From UMGS1279 sp045577495 (GTDB lineage Bacteria; Bacillota; Clostridia; Oscillospirales; Acutalibacteraceae), in the NCBI GenBank assembly GCA_045577495.1, contig JAZNIK010000034.1, positions 1-13,153 of the forward strand: DNA of 13,153 bases, written 5' to 3'. Shown piece by piece: positions 1-4,595 of this stretch. The notes beneath the pieces are model-generated. The model saw only the letters and a program-made list of their open reading frames with translations. It did not search any database and was not told the origin of the DNA. Every line of letters starts with the position of its first letter. Position 1 is the first letter of the stretch. The translations under genes and the position numbers were made by a program.

Positions 1-5
1 CGTAG

Positions 6-24
6 GGGCGAACTGTGTTCGCCC
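6..24. repeat. Short GC-rich hairpin
   Basis: An 8-bp perfect inverted repeat, GGGCGAAC and GTTCGCCC, around a TGT loop. It is much more GC-rich than its surroundings and has no T-tract, so it is not a typical terminator. It resembles a dispersed intergenic palindrome, but only one copy is in the window, so its repeat nature is inferred. Bases 25-45 show nothing recognisable. Confidence 0.35.
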
Positions 25-45
25 GTATACACTGTCACTGATAAC

Positions 46-76
46 AAAAAGGCTTGATCCGGTGGTCAAGCCTTTT
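46..76 (-). terminator. Intrinsic terminator after the XRE regulator gene
   Basis: AAAAAGGCTTGA pairs with TCAAGCCTTTT around a short loop. On the minus strand the hairpin comes 3 nt after the stop codon of the XRE gene and is followed by a run of T. The A-run on one side and T-run on the other could make it work both ways. It shares its core with hairpins at 976-1013 and 3281-3311. Confidence 0.8.
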
Positions 77-79
77 ATA

Positions 80-289
80 TCATTCAAAGTAAAACAGTTC
101 TTCAAATTTTTTGTCCAACGCAATACAAAGAACCAGTGCGAGTTTGGCGGTAGGGCAGAATTGACCGGTCTCGATTGAACTTATTGTATTTCGGGATACG
201 CCAACAATATTGGCTAATTGCGACTGAGACAAACCAGCGGTGCAACGCGCTTCTTTTAGGTGGTTTTTTAACACAAGTTTATCTGTCAT
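80..289 (-). CDS. Small XRE-family helix-turn-helix transcriptional regulator
   Basis: A 69-residue protein consisting almost entirely of one Cro/C1-type (HTH_3) DNA-binding domain. Residues about 20-46 carry the typical pattern: SQSQLANIVGVSRNTISSIE, followed by a glycine and the C-terminal helix of the fold. It belongs to the short YozG/YgzD-like regulators that contain only the DNA-binding domain, so no effector or dimerisation domain can be seen. The start ATG has an AAGGA about 9 nt upstream that overlaps the stop codon of the preceding gene. It lies 12 nt downstream of a small membrane protein gene, shares its promoter at 673-701, and is followed at once by a terminator. I infer that it regulates its own two-gene operon, possibly with the membrane protein modulating it; no operator could be picked out. 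Family assignment is secure, target unknown. Confidence 0.9.
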   Translation of the reverse strand: MTDKLVLKNHLKEARCTAGLSQSQLANIVGVSRNTISSIETGQFCPTAKLALVLCIALDKKFEELFYFE

Positions 290-301
290 ATTTCGTGTTC
301 C

Positions 302-634
302 TTACATCATAGAGGTAAATGTATCAATTAGCCGCAAGATTCCCAAAACAGAACATAAGCTGAAGCAAATGCCGGTAAATATAAAGCCCTTTTTCTTTAG
401 AATTCCAAAAAGATACCATTGTTGCACAGATACAACTACATTAAAAAGCAGATACAAACCATTTGTAAGCAACGTGGTATCCAGAAAAGCCACTTCCAGT
501 ATCATCAGGATTAATCCGGTTACCCCCATGGCGATGATTGCCGGCAATGCCGAGCCTTTTCTTAGCTGATTCTCCCGTTCATCGCCGTTTTGGTTTTCTT
601 TTCGGCTCTTTCTTAAAATATCATCTTTATTCAT
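302..634 (-). CDS. Small membrane protein of unknown function, paired with the XRE regulator
   Basis: A 110-residue protein with a charged, presumably cytoplasmic N-terminus of about 28 residues (many Lys, Arg, Glu, Asn), then hydrophobic stretches at about 29-48, 53-75 and 83-102 that would form three membrane helices. It has no signal peptide and no catalytic motif I recognise. The start ATG is preceded by AAAGGAGC at good spacing. It is first in a two-gene unit with the XRE regulator, with a strong promoter at 673-701. Small membrane proteins of this general build are often found next to short XRE regulators in Bacillota. It resembles what is sometimes labelled DUF6442, but I cannot confirm that from sequence alone. 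The role is unknown; sensing or restraining the regulator is a guess based only on the pairing. Confidence 0.75.
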   Translation of the reverse strand: MNKDDILRKSRKENQNGDERENQLRKGSALPAIIAMGVTGLILMILEVAFLDTTLLTNGLYLLFNVVVSVQQWYLFGILKKKGFIFTGICFSLCSVLGILRLIDTFTSMM

Positions 635-672
635 AACAAAGCTCCTTTGCCAAGTTTTCTATGCATAATTAA

Positions 673-701
673 AGTATAACATCGCCAAGTAAACTTGTCA
701 A
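673..701 (-). promoter_or_regulatory. Sigma-A promoter for the membrane protein-XRE operon
   Basis: On the minus strand a consensus -35 TTGACA (696-701) and a -10 TATACT (673-678) are separated by exactly 17 bp. The inferred transcription start is near 665, about 30 nt before the membrane protein start codon at 634. Confidence 0.85.
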
Positions 702-738
702 GAGCTTTTTGCAAAGTTTTCTTGTCGAACTACTGTGT

Positions 739-876
739 CCTATATTGACAGCAGCAGAAGGCTTTGTTTTAGGTATTGGTGCAAATATGTTCAAAATCGC
801 AGGACCAGTAATCGTTTACGGCACCGTGGCGAGTGTGGTATATGGGGTTATTTATTGGATAACGACGATGTTTTAA
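739..876 (+). pseudogene. C-terminal remnant of a membrane-protein gene (copy 1)
   Basis: A 45-codon open stretch ending in TAA that reads PILTAAEGFVLGIGANMF and continues through about 20 hydrophobic residues to ...YWITTMF. It looks like the last one or two membrane helices of a transporter-like protein. There is no start codon or ribosome binding site; upstream the frame runs into the promoter of the opposite operon and a stop at 670. A related piece lies at 3171-3280. Over 738-812 the two copies match at 67 of 75 bases, and within the first 23 codons five of six substitutions are at third positions with one conservative Ile/Val change. That pattern indicates former coding selection. I could not identify the parent family. 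An alternative is a dispersed repeat that happens to contain coding sequence. Confidence 0.6.
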
Positions 877-879
877 CAT

Positions 880-975
880 TTCTTATTTATTCTTTATTCA
901 ATATTCTTTATTATTAAAGTCCTGCGCACCGTAGACTTAATGAATAAAGAAAAAATAATAAATAATAAAGAAAAA
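880..975. repeat. AT-rich imperfect palindrome in a gene-free stretch
   Basis: Between copy 1 of the membrane remnant and the PHP terminator there is no gene. The stretch is built from TTCTTTATTC-like units on the left and AATAAAGAAT-like units on the right. TCTTTATTCA (891-900) pairs perfectly with TGAATAAAGA (941-950), and TTAAAGTC (914-921) pairs with GACTTAA (934-940) with one bulge around a GC-richer loop at 922-933. It could form a long weak hairpin or be the remains of a degraded repeat. No function is evident. Confidence 0.45.
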
Positions 976-1013
976 ACTTAAAAGGCTTGACCGCTCGGTC
1001 AAGCCTTTTAAGT
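976..1013 (-). terminator. Intrinsic terminator at the end of the PHP phosphoesterase gene
   Basis: A perfect 18-bp inverted repeat with a 2-nt centre (arms 976-993 and 996-1013; core AAAAGGCTTGACCG). The stop codon of the PHP gene (1008-1010) lies inside the right arm, so the hairpin forms in the last codons of the message. On the minus strand it is followed by a T-rich tract. Its core matches the hairpins at 46-76 and 3281-3311. Confidence 0.85.
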
Positions 1014-1808
1014 TATATCAAATTCCATAAACGAGTTATCAACTAACGCAGTAATTTTATTAAAACCTATATCTTTGAGATATTTCTTTGTATCGCTAAA
1101 ATTAAAATCAAGCGTATCTATGCTATGACTATCCGAAGAAAGAATAATAGGTGTATTATTCTTTCTTAAAATATAGAGCAAATTTTCGAAAGGATAAACA
1201 GTTGTCCTAACACCTCTTGCAATAGCACCGGTATTAATTTCAAAGATGGAACCGCTTTTTAGTGCCTCTTTGATATATTTTTCAGAAATTTGTTCATAGT
1301 CTGTATTGCCTAAAAATAAAGGTTCGCCCATCTCATCAAATTTCGTTATCAAATCAAAATGACCAATAATGTCGGGGTTCCTTGTTTTTATATACTCACA
1401 AAAATTGCTGTAATAAGATTCAGCAAAGGCTAAATGGTCATTTCCAAATGCAAGGAGGCATTTTTTAAAACAATCATAGTCTGAATCAATAGGATAATAA
1501 TTATTGCCTTGAAAACAATAATGACAAGAACCGATAATATATTCAAATTCATTGCGATTTAAAGGGTTAAAAGCATCTTCTTCCACACCTAAATATATTT
1601 GTATTTGATTTTTATATTTTTCTTTTAGTTTTTTAATTTGGTTTATGTAACCCGTTTGGTCTTTCATACAGTACCGTAAATCATAATTTGTGAAACCGTG
1701 ATCCGAAAAACCAATGGCAATAAATCCCTTTTCTATTGCCGCTAAAACTATTTCTTCAGGTGTGTTTTTACCATCGCTGAAGGTTGAGTGTACATGATAA
1801 CTATACAT
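1008..1808 (-). CDS. PHP-family phosphoesterase (histidinol-phosphatase HisJ/HisK type)
   Basis: A 266-residue metal-dependent phosphoesterase of the PHP superfamily. Motifs in order: YHVHSTFSDG near the N-terminus (metal-binding His5, His7, Asp12), SDHG, GVEEDAFN, IGSCHY, a GHFDLI block, EINTGA and a C-terminal SSDSH. This is the full metal-ligand set, and the length fits HisJ/HisK histidinol-phosphatases, which dephosphorylate L-histidinol phosphate in histidine synthesis. No other his gene is nearby, so the substrate could be a different phosphate ester. I chose ATG at 1808 because PHP proteins normally begin a few residues before the HxH motif. An ATG at 1823 would put its AAGGA directly against the start codon, too close for normal initiation, although it remains possible. 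It lies 85 nt downstream of the serine dehydratase gene, probably cotranscribed. The stop codon sits inside the terminator hairpin. Confidence 0.85.
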   Translation of the reverse strand: MYSYHVHSTFSDGKNTPEEIVLAAIEKGFIAIGFSDHGFTNYDLRYCMKDQTGYINQIKKLKEKYKNQIQIYLGVEEDAFNPLNRNEFEYIIGSCHYCFQGNNYYPIDSDYDCFKKCLLAFGNDHLAFAESYYSNFCEYIKTRNPDIIGHFDLITKFDEMGEPLFLGNTDYEQISEKYIKEALKSGSIFEINTGAIARGVRTTVYPFENLLYILRKNNTPIILSSDSHSIDTLDFNFSDTKKYLKDIGFNKITALVDNSFMEFDIT

Positions 1809-1870
1809 TATGATTATCCACATTCCTTTTATTTGAGTAAATTAGAAAAATTTAAAATTACCGAAATTTC

Positions 1871-1884
1871 AACTTGGTCAAGTT
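1871..1884. repeat. Small palindrome between sdaA and the PHP gene
   Basis: AACTTG and CAAGTT flank a 2-nt centre, 10 nt past the sdaA stop codon. The six-pair stem is weak and lacks a good T-tract, so it may be a decayed terminator, an operator or chance. The TTGACC within it, read on the minus strand, could serve as a -35 for the PHP gene, but I see no convincing -10. Confidence 0.3.
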
Positions 1885-1893
1885 TAATTTAAG

Positions 1894-3096
1894 TTATTTG
1901 TTTGAATATAATTTTGCGAGACCGCCTTCGGATGTTTCTCGGTAAAGGTGAGATAAATCCTTGCCTGTTTGATACATAGTTTCAACAACAACATCGAAAG
2001 ATACTTTTCGACTGCCATAAAGAAAATTTGAAAGACTAAGTGCGTTTATAGCGCGCATTGCCGCAACTGCATTTCTTTCGATACAGGGGATTTGTACTAG
2101 ACCACAAACAGGGTCGCAGGTCAGTCCTAAATGATGCTCCATCGCAACCTCAGCTGCATACTCGATTTGGTCAATACCCATTTCAAAAAGCTCACAAAGA
2201 GCTGCAGATGCCATACTGCAGGCTGTTCCTACTTCGGCTTGACAACCACATTCTGCGCCACTTATTGAAGCGTTTGTAGCAACAATATTGCCAATCAGTC
2301 CTGCAACGGCAAGAGCCCTAACAACATCTTCATCAGAAAAATTGTTTTTTTCTTGCATGTATTTAAGCACAGCCGGTACAACTCCACAAGAACCACAGGT
2401 GGGGGCAGTAACAATAATGCCACAATCTGCATTTTGTTCACTTACTGCGAAAGCATATGAACAAACCAAGCGATTTTCTTTTGTTTGTGGGCTTTCTTCA
2501 ATATGTTTTTGATTATAAAGAAACTGTGCTTTTCTATCAACCAAAATCCCCCCAGGCAGAGTACCCGTTTTGCTTAAACCTTCTAAAATGGAATTTTTCA
2601 TTGTATTCCATACGTCAATAAGAAAAGGCTTAATATCTTTTTCTTCGTGTTCAAAAACATAATCAGAAAGGCGGATGTTTTTGGATTTGCAATATTCTGC
2701 AATTTCGCTAAAATTCTTTTCTTTATATATTTCGGGTGGAACGAGAGATTCGTTTCCATCTTCACGAATTTCACCGCCACCAATACTGTAAAAGCGTTTT
2801 TTACCTAAAATGTCTTGGTTTTTATAAGCAATAAAATCAATGGTGTTTGGATGTTTAATACCTTGAGTTGTAGTATCAAAAACAATTTCGGTTTTAATTG
2901 ATTTTAGCGTTTCCATTATTGCGCGGTCAGTTCCGTGACCTTTACCAGTTTTTGCAAGAGAACCATAAAGCACAACCTTTATAAAATCTGCTTCAGGAAA
3001 ATTTTCGCTAAAATTCAAAGCTGCAAAAGAGGGACCCATTGTGTGTGAACTTGAAGGTCCATATCCAATTTTAAACAAATTCTTAATTGATTTCAT
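1894..3096 (-). CDS. sdaA: L-serine dehydratase (L-serine ammonia-lyase), single-chain iron-sulfur type
   Basis: A 400-residue enzyme converting L-serine to pyruvate and ammonia in the cytoplasm. The N-terminal beta-type domain opens with the hallmark GPSSSHTMGP (residues 13-22). The alpha-type catalytic domain follows from about residue 175 with GTLPGGILVDRK, TAPTCGSCG (Cys234, Cys237), SGAECGCQAEVG, and LTCDPVCGLVQIPC. Cys285, Cys327 and Cys338 have the same spacing as the three [4Fe-4S] ligands of E. coli and Legionella serine dehydratases. So this is the oxygen-sensitive, PLP-independent family, with both domains fused as in E. coli SdaA rather than split into SdaAA/SdaAB as in Bacillus. 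It is shorter than E. coli SdaA (about 454 residues). The ATG has only a weak upstream GCGAG; a near-perfect promoter lies at 3123-3151. The enzyme suits an anaerobe that uses serine for carbon or nitrogen. Confidence 0.92.
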   Translation of the reverse strand: MKSIKNLFKIGYGPSSSHTMGPSFAALNFSENFPEADFIKVVLYGSLAKTGKGHGTDRAIMETLKSIKTEIVFDTTTQGIKHPNTIDFIAYKNQDILGKKRFYSIGGGEIREDGNESLVPPEIYKEKNFSEIAEYCKSKNIRLSDYVFEHEEKDIKPFLIDVWNTMKNSILEGLSKTGTLPGGILVDRKAQFLYNQKHIEESPQTKENRLVCSYAFAVSEQNADCGIIVTAPTCGSCGVVPAVLKYMQEKNNFSDEDVVRALAVAGLIGNIVATNASISGAECGCQAEVGTACSMASAALCELFEMGIDQIEYAAEVAMEHHLGLTCDPVCGLVQIPCIERNAVAAMRAINALSLSNFLYGSRKVSFDVVVETMYQTGKDLSHLYRETSEGGLAKLYSNK

Positions 3097-3122
3097 ATAT
3101 TTATAACTCGCTTTATTTTATC

Positions 3123-3151
3123 ATTATACCATATCGTTATTTTAATTTCAA
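3123..3151 (-). promoter_or_regulatory. Sigma-A promoter for sdaA (and probably the PHP gene)
   Basis: On the minus strand, -35 TTGAAA (3146-3151) and a perfect -10 TATAAT (3123-3128) are spaced by 17 bp. A TG two bases before the -10 adds to its strength. The inferred start is near 3115, about 20 nt before the sdaA ATG. Confidence 0.85.
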
Positions 3152-3170
3152 TGTTTTAAAAACGGTGTTT

Positions 3171-3280
3171 CCTATATTGACAGCAGCAGAAGGCTTTGTT
3201 TTGGGCGTCGGTGCTAATATGTTCAAAATCGCAGGCCATGTAATGTGTATGGTAATCTGGCTTATAATGCAGATGATTTT
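3171..3280 (+). pseudogene. C-terminal remnant of a membrane-protein gene (copy 2)
   Basis: Reads PILTAAEGFVLGVGANMF and on through KIAG, nearly identical to copy 1 at 739-876 for about 23 codons. After 3244 the match breaks down; the best reading is that roughly 20 bases were lost relative to copy 1 and the rest has drifted, so the natural end is gone. No start codon or ribosome binding site belongs to it: upstream is the sdaA promoter on the other strand. Although the frame stays open further right, it only runs through the hairpins and into the tmRNA gene, so it is not a functional gene. The parent family is not recognised. Confidence 0.55.
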
Positions 3281-3311
3281 AAAAGACTTGACTGATTTGG
3301 TCAAGTCTTTT
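3281..3311. terminator. Hairpin terminator-like element, possibly bidirectional
   Basis: AAAAGACTTGAC pairs with GTCAAGTCTTTT around a 7-nt loop, with T4 on both strands. It follows remnant copy 2 on the plus strand and lies beyond the ssrA terminator on the minus strand. It is a variant of the hairpins at 46-76 and 976-1013. The G-to-A change in the left arm is matched by C-to-T in the right arm, so pairing has been kept. Bases 3312-3395 hold nothing recognisable. Confidence 0.6.
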
Positions 3312-3398
3312 GGTACGAAAGCTTATTTATTTTATTCTTATAATTTTTTGGACTATATCCCGTTCTGGATTTATAATCATTCGCAAAAAGATAATAAA

Positions 3399-3431
3399 AA
3401 AATCCTGAATGCTTTAGCGTTCAGGATTTTT
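3399..3431 (-). terminator. Intrinsic terminator of ssrA
   Basis: A 15-bp stem (AAAAATCCTGAA pairing with TTCAGGATTTTT, extended inward by one wobble and two GC pairs) closes on a TTTA loop. On the minus strand it starts at the last base of the encoded CCA end of tmRNA and is followed by a run of T. Transcription therefore ends almost at the mature 3' end, leaving little to trim. Confidence 0.9.
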
Positions 3432-3776
3432 GGTGGAGGCGAGGGGAATTGAACCCCTGTCCAAAAATCATTCCACACAGTTTTCTCCGAGTGCAGACAT
3501 TTATTAAATCTCCCCAAAATTAAGGTTAAATGTCAAACCTTAAATTCAGGTATCCTCAAAATTCATGATAAAGGCAGGGGAGAACCTTTATTCACGTTCA
3601 CCGCTAATCGACGCCCTTGCTCAGCCGCGGTTCTCTGAGGTCGGACGGCAGCCTAATTAGGCTGCGTAGGCAACTTTAGAGTTGTCGTTTATTTTTAAAG
3701 TACGGATTTTAAAGTGTGTCCGCGCCACTACTCGCTTACTGTGTTTCCTAATCCCTGTCGAAGCCTTTACGCCCCC
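3431..3776 (-). ncRNA. ssrA: tmRNA (transfer-messenger RNA)
   Basis: A 346-nt RNA that rescues stalled ribosomes with SmpB by acting first as alanyl-tRNA and then as a short message for a degradation tag. The 5' end GGGGGCGUAAAGGCUUCGAC and the 3' end, a T-arm (GGGG-UUCAAUU-CCCC) followed by CGCCUCC and encoded ACCA, form the tRNA-like half; GGGGGCG pairs with CGCCUCC with one G-U pair. The tag frame lies at 3657-3689, its stop codon in the loop of a GCAGCC/GGCUGC hairpin as usual. Pseudoknot sequence fills the rest. It starts 48 nt after smpB, and I see no promoter in that gap, so I infer it is cut from a joint smpB-ssrA transcript. It is a one-piece tmRNA, not a permuted two-piece form. Identity is secure; the exact ends could shift by a base or two. 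Confidence 0.96.
3657..3689 (-). other. tmRNA tag-peptide reading frame
   Basis: Within ssrA this frame reads Asn-Asp-Asn-Ser-Lys-Val-Ala-Tyr-Ala-Ala then UAA. The Ala-Tyr-Ala-Ala end is a good ClpXP/FtsH-type degradation signal. The stop lies in the loop of the GCAGCC/GGCUGC hairpin, which fixes the end. The start is less certain: the codon before the first Asn is AUA, not the Ala (GCN) resume codon seen in most bacteria, and no GCN codon occurs just upstream in frame. Confidence 0.7.
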
Positions 3777-3824
3777 GAATTTGAAGTAAGAAGCAATAGT
3801 GAAAAGTGAAGAAGTAAGGGTGAA

Positions 3825-4283
3825 TTACCTATTTTGCTCCTTAATGGCTCTGTCGATATCTCGACTTGCGGCTTTTTTAGCAGCATCCTCGCGTTTGTCA
3901 TAAAGTTTTTTACCCTTGCAAAGACCTACCTGAACCTTTACCAAGGAACCTTTAAAATAGACCGATAGGGGGATTAAGGTTAAATTTTGTTGCTTTAGGT
4001 GCCCAAATAATCTTAAAATTTCCTTTTTGTGCATCAATAAGCGGCGAACTCTTAATGGGTCCTTATTAAATATATTACCCTGCTCGTAAGGGGAAATATG
4101 CATACCCTTTATCCAAAGCTCTCCGTTATCAATACTGCACCAAGAGTCTTTAAGATTAACACCGCCTTTTCTAAGCGATTTAACCTCGGTTCCGCACAGT
4201 TCGATGCCGGCTTCCATACTCTCTAAAACAAAATAATCGTGAAAAGCTTTTTTATTATTTGCTATTGTTTTTGTTAATTCCAC
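3825..4283 (-). CDS. smpB: SsrA-binding protein SmpB
   Basis: Trans-translation factor of about 152 residues that binds the tRNA-like part of tmRNA and carries it into the empty A site of stalled ribosomes. It shows the family's landmarks: NNKKAFHDYF, then GIELCGTEVKSLR and VNLKDSW in the OB-fold core, the GMHISPYEQGN segment, and the KGKKLYDKRE block leading into a basic C-terminal tail that enters the mRNA channel. The start needs care. AGGAGGT at 4291-4297 overlaps a GTG at 4292 and sits 1 nt from the ATG at 4289, so neither fits. GTG at 4283 has 7-nt spacing and is chosen here; TTG at 4286 is the alternative. It lies directly upstream of ssrA, the usual partner arrangement, with its own promoter at 4310-4338. 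Confidence 0.95.
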   Translation of the reverse strand: MELTKTIANNKKAFHDYFVLESMEAGIELCGTEVKSLRKGGVNLKDSWCSIDNGELWIKGMHISPYEQGNIFNKDPLRVRRLLMHKKEILRLFGHLKQQNLTLIPLSVYFKGSLVKVQVGLCKGKKLYDKREDAAKKAASRDIDRAIKEQNR

Positions 4284-4309
4284 CAACATCACCTCCTGCG
4301 TGGAAAGTT

Positions 4310-4338
4310 AGTATAACATATTTTATATTCTCAGTCAA
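4310..4338 (-). promoter_or_regulatory. Sigma-A promoter for smpB-ssrA
   Basis: On the minus strand, -35 TTGACT (4333-4338) and -10 TATACT (4310-4315) are spaced 17 bp apart, about 20 nt upstream of the smpB ribosome binding site. It probably drives both smpB and ssrA, since no promoter is visible between them. The remaining 4339-4462 is AT-rich divergent spacer with no recognisable element. Confidence 0.85.
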
Positions 4339-4462
4339 GAAAAATACTGTCGAATGGGTTATATTTTTAAAAGATTATTCCATTGTTTAGTAAAATGGTT
4401 TTTTGTTAATAATAACTTTGAATTTTCTTCTTTTAATAATCGCATTTGTCGAAATATTATGC

Positions 4463-4491
4463 TTGACAATATGGGCGTTTGGCGGTACAAT
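4463..4491 (+). promoter_or_regulatory. Sigma-A promoter for the rnj-ftsH gene run
   Basis: Consensus -35 TTGACA (4463-4468), 17-bp spacer, -10 TACAAT (4486-4491). The inferred start near 4498 gives a leader of about 98 nt before the RNase J ATG. The leader is U-rich, with a small CACGA/TCGTG hairpin around 4520-4540 of unknown meaning. It is the only clear promoter found for the seven downstream genes. Confidence 0.85.
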
Positions 4492-4595
4492 TAATATTGG
4501 ATATTTTTAGAATTTTATTGCACGATGGTGCCTTTCGTGTAACTATATATTTTTTTAAAATCTTACATATTTTTACATTTGGAGGTAAAGTTTTA

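Noticed and set aside
1..45. A second att-like copy of the ssrA 3' end at the left edge (AGGGGCGAA resembling GGCGAGGGGAA)
   Set aside because: The resemblance is limited to GC-rich words in different order; there is no alignable stretch, and the bases are explained by the hairpin at 6-24.
735..917. A short rightward open frame of 60 codons beside remnant copy 1
   Set aside because: It is in a different frame from the conserved remnant, has no ribosome binding site, and its sequence is low-complexity at the end.
880..975. Possible CRISPR-like array because of repeated TTCTTTATTC units
   Set aside because: The units are irregular, AT-only and not separated by unique spacers of constant length; no cas genes are present.
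3087..3452. A 121-codon rightward open frame spanning remnant copy 2 and running on into the ssrA region
   Set aside because: It begins within the sdaA promoter region, has no ribosome binding site, and its 3' half is antisense to terminators and tmRNA. Only the part at 3171-3280 resembles former coding sequence.
3777..3824. Pyrimidine-rich CTTCACTTTTCAC-like repeats between smpB and ssrA as a possible promoter or regulatory repeat
   Set aside because: On the minus strand there is no -10/-35 pair at a useful distance from the tmRNA 5' end, and the short units are too degenerate to call a repeat array. Processing from a joint transcript is simpler.
4479..4595. An upstream in-frame extension of RNase J starting at ATG 4479
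   Set aside because: This ATG lies between the -35 and -10 elements, so it is upstream of the transcript start. The ATG at 4596 has a proper GGAGGT.
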